In this document: one piece after another, positions 22,018-23,779 of the stretch
Layout of the letters: the number at the start of each line of letters is the position of its first letter
How positions within the stretch are numbered: position 1 is the stretch's first letter
Virus record (IMG/VR): IMGVR_UViG_3300020474_000113
Coordinates: 1-23,779 of that record
Source: a virus
Length of the DNA stretch: 23,779 nucleotides
Strand: one strand, 5' to 3'
The notes under the pieces: model-generated
Database searches by the model: none
Seen by the model: only the letters and a program-made list of their open reading frames with translations
Told to the model about the DNA's origin: nothing
Position numbers and translations under genes: made by a program

Positions 22018-22580
22018 TAGTAATCAGGATGGTTGCCCCATCCATTGTGATTGTTTACATCATAGAGCCAAGCATCTGGATCTGAGAACTGATATTTGTT
22101 GTGGTTCCATACATCACGAGGAATACAAGCTCCACCAAGTGCAGAGTAGTATTGATCGTTGTAACCATAAACTCCCCACTGATCGTAGATAGGACACTGA
22201 TGACCAGAATACCGTGTTGGAGTTTCAAACTCAAACTGTCGTTCTACAACATCACCAACATCATCTAACCCCTGATCAGGAACAGCTAGACGGAATGCAC
22301 GAGTAACAGATTGAACATACTTACCAGACCCATAGGTACAAGTCACACTGTAAGCATTCTCAGTGTTTTCTCTAGCCTCTGATGTACAATTTTCAGTAAC
22401 TGTTGGTGGTGTTTCAGTACCACCTTCATAAGATGCTGCAAATACTACTGCTGCTGATTCAGAAACACCAAGATTTTTAGCTCTCAGTTGTGCTTCGTAG
22501 GGTGCTATGGACATCTGAGCAATCGTGGGAGCTGCCGCTCCCATAACGCTAAGTCCCACCAGTGAGGACATTAAGTTCAT
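22017..22580 (-). CDS. Secreted pilin-associated-like protein with four Cys, 187 residues
   Basis: The start ATG overlaps the stop of the prepilin gene (TAATG), so the two are translated together. Residues 1-22 (MNLMSSLVGLSVMGAAAPTI) are hydrophobic without a basic start, as in the pilin N-terminal helix or a signal peptide. It lacks a GFTLxE leader. The rest is exported-looking: Cys65 and Cys81, then Cys129 and Cys152, two likely disulfides; repeated Tyr/Trp/Asn/His in the last 60 residues. I recall similar proteins (MSSLVGL..AAAP...MS.AP) beside pilA in marine Synechococcus. It is probably a minor pilin or pilus-associated protein. The order and coupling with the prepilin are the strongest support. 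Confidence 0.7.
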   Translation of the reverse strand: MNLMSSLVGLSVMGAAAPTIAQMSIAPYEAQLRAKNLGVSESAAVVFAASYEGGTETPPTVTENCTSEARENTENAYSVTCTYGSGKYVQSVTRAFRLAVPDQGLDDVGDVVERQFEFETPTRYSGHQCPIYDQWGVYGYNDQYYSALGGACIPRDVWNHNKYQFSDPDAWLYDVNNHNGWGNHPDY

Positions 22581-22966
22581 TAGCTCTTAACAGGGTTACC
22601 AGGGATGCCATCGACCATTGTTACTGTGTGGGTATCACCACCACCAACAAATGCAAAGGCGGCTGTGTCTCCACAAGTGATAGCGGCATTGGTAATATCA
22701 CCTGTAGCTACTGCTGCAACATCACCTTCTGATGCAGTTCCACCAATGATTGCAATTGAACAAGTCTTGGCTGCGTTCACTGCGGTTGATTGAGCTGCTG
22801 CTGACTTAGCTCGGTCTTGTGCCTTAGTCAATTGAGGCAATGCCACTGCAGAAAGTACACCAACGATTGCCACAACGACCATCAATTCAATCAATGTAAA
22901 TCCGTTTTGTTTCCGGTTCTTCTTAGAAGAGATACGACGAAGAAGAGTGGATTGAAAGTTTGTCAT
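22580..22966 (-). CDS. Type IV prepilin (PilA-like)
   Basis: From ATG 22964-22966: a 22-residue basic leader (RRISSKKNRKQNG), then the prepilin peptidase site G/FTLIEL with Glu at mature position 5, and MVVVAIVGVLSAVALPQL as the N-terminal helix. The mature protein is about 106 residues, with a Cys pair (KTCSIAII and AITCGDTA) that should form the C-terminal disulfide. An earlier ATG (23012-23014) lies upstream of the weak -10-like element and adds 16 unlikely residues. The AQDRAKSAAAQSTAVNAAKT helix resembles picocyanobacterial PilA. It needs host PilD and PilB/Q machinery to be assembled. Its presence in a phage is unusual. A host origin is very likely. Confidence 0.9.
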   Translation of the reverse strand: MTNFQSTLLRRISSKKNRKQNGFTLIELMVVVAIVGVLSAVALPQLTKAQDRAKSAAAQSTAVNAAKTCSIAIIGGTASEGDVAAVATGDITNAAITCGDTAAFAFVGGGDTHTVTMVDGIPGNPVKS

Positions 22967-22994
22967 GTTGTTTGGGGTTGTTCCCTTGACTACC

Positions 22995-23009
22995 TTTATA
23001 ATATAGGTC
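22995..23009 (-). promoter_or_regulatory. Weak promoter-like element before the prepilin gene
   Basis: The minus strand holds CCTATATTATAAAGG, with overlapping -10-like hexamers (TATATT, TATTAT, TATAAA). No TTGACA-like hexamer occurs at 16-18 bases upstream. The psbA terminator lies upstream, so a promoter is needed here, and this is the only AT-rich block that could serve. Confidence 0.35.
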
Positions 23010-23065
23010 ATCAAGAGGCCGGATTCCAGTAGTAATCGATGAGGGGTTTCTGAGGGTTCTCTGAG

Positions 23066-23085
23066 TTGGTATCAAGGGATACCAA
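23066..23085 (-). promoter_or_regulatory. Perfect 8-bp inverted repeat between psbA and the prepilin gene
   Basis: TTGGTATC, four-base spacer, GATACCAA. It has no T-tract, so it is not a terminator. It lies upstream of the weak promoter element and could be an operator for the pilin operon or an RNA structure at the end of psbA read-through. Confidence 0.45.
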
Positions 23086-23092
23086 AAGGCAT

Positions 23093-23118
23093 AAAAAAAC
23101 CACCCTGTTGGGGGTGGT
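23093..23118 (-). terminator. Rho-independent terminator of psbA
   Basis: Minus strand: ACCACCC, six-base loop, GGGTGGT, then seven T (the stem's last T included). A perfect GC-rich stem 26 bases after the psbA stop. Confidence 0.92.
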
Positions 23119-23143
23119 GAGTTTGATGTTATAAAGTTTTATA

Positions 23144-23779
<636 letters not shown>

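Overview
The window is AT-rich, and every gene I can support lies on the minus strand. It reads as part of a T4-like marine cyanophage (myovirus). The reasons are: a PhoH-type ATPase, a flavin-dependent thymidylate synthase (ThyX), a TalC transaldolase, glutaredoxins, psbA (photosystem II D1), a large block of fibre-like virion genes with coiled coils and beta modules, and many tiny overlapping genes. T4-like AATAAATA/TATAAATA late-promoter motifs also occur in gaps between genes. The host is inferred to be a marine Synechococcus or Prochlorococcus.

Layout along the plus coordinates (transcription runs right to left). 1-2305: phoH (3' end outside the window), a small FmdB-like-family protein, thyX, a zinc-ribbon frame and three short genes, preceded by a terminator. 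2361-2831: two 55-residue proteins under a strong sigma70-type promoter. 2836-6905: about fifteen short, mostly translationally coupled genes, including a glutaredoxin-like protein that has lost the first active-site Cys and a canonical CPFC glutaredoxin. 6902-7129: a one-TM protein behind a second sigma70-type promoter. 7146-8311: a short gene, talC and one hypothetical gene behind a third sigma70-type promoter. 8357-21794: six large virion genes, closed by a terminator and opened by an exact TATAAATA late promoter. 21802-22966: a three-gene operon with a type IV prepilin, a secreted pilin-associated-like protein and a 59-residue protein, ending in its own terminator. 23093-23779: the 3' part of psbA and its terminator.

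The large block has an ordered composition. Three coiled-coil proteins (675, 529 and 570 residues) share a linker (PLDKNF...HYRLFLNR...LGGGG). They alternate with two very large paralogues (1183 and 929 residues) built from about five and four repeats of a 160-170-residue module, and with one Ig-like plus LamG protein. This looks like a set of tail-fibre or adhesin pairs.

The host-derived genes point to host reprogramming. psbA would maintain photosystem II, talC would shift carbon into the pentose phosphate pathway, and thyX and the glutaredoxin would serve nucleotide synthesis. The most unusual item is the pilin operon beside psbA: a cleavable prepilin coupled by overlap to a small secreted four-Cys protein, both resembling picocyanobacterial host pilus genes.

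Fifteen of the genes or start choices come from my own reading of the reverse strand. Start codons for overlapping small genes are chosen from Shine-Dalgarno spacing and overlap, and some could be wrong by a few codons. No supported plus-strand gene, tRNA, IS element or CRISPR array was seen.
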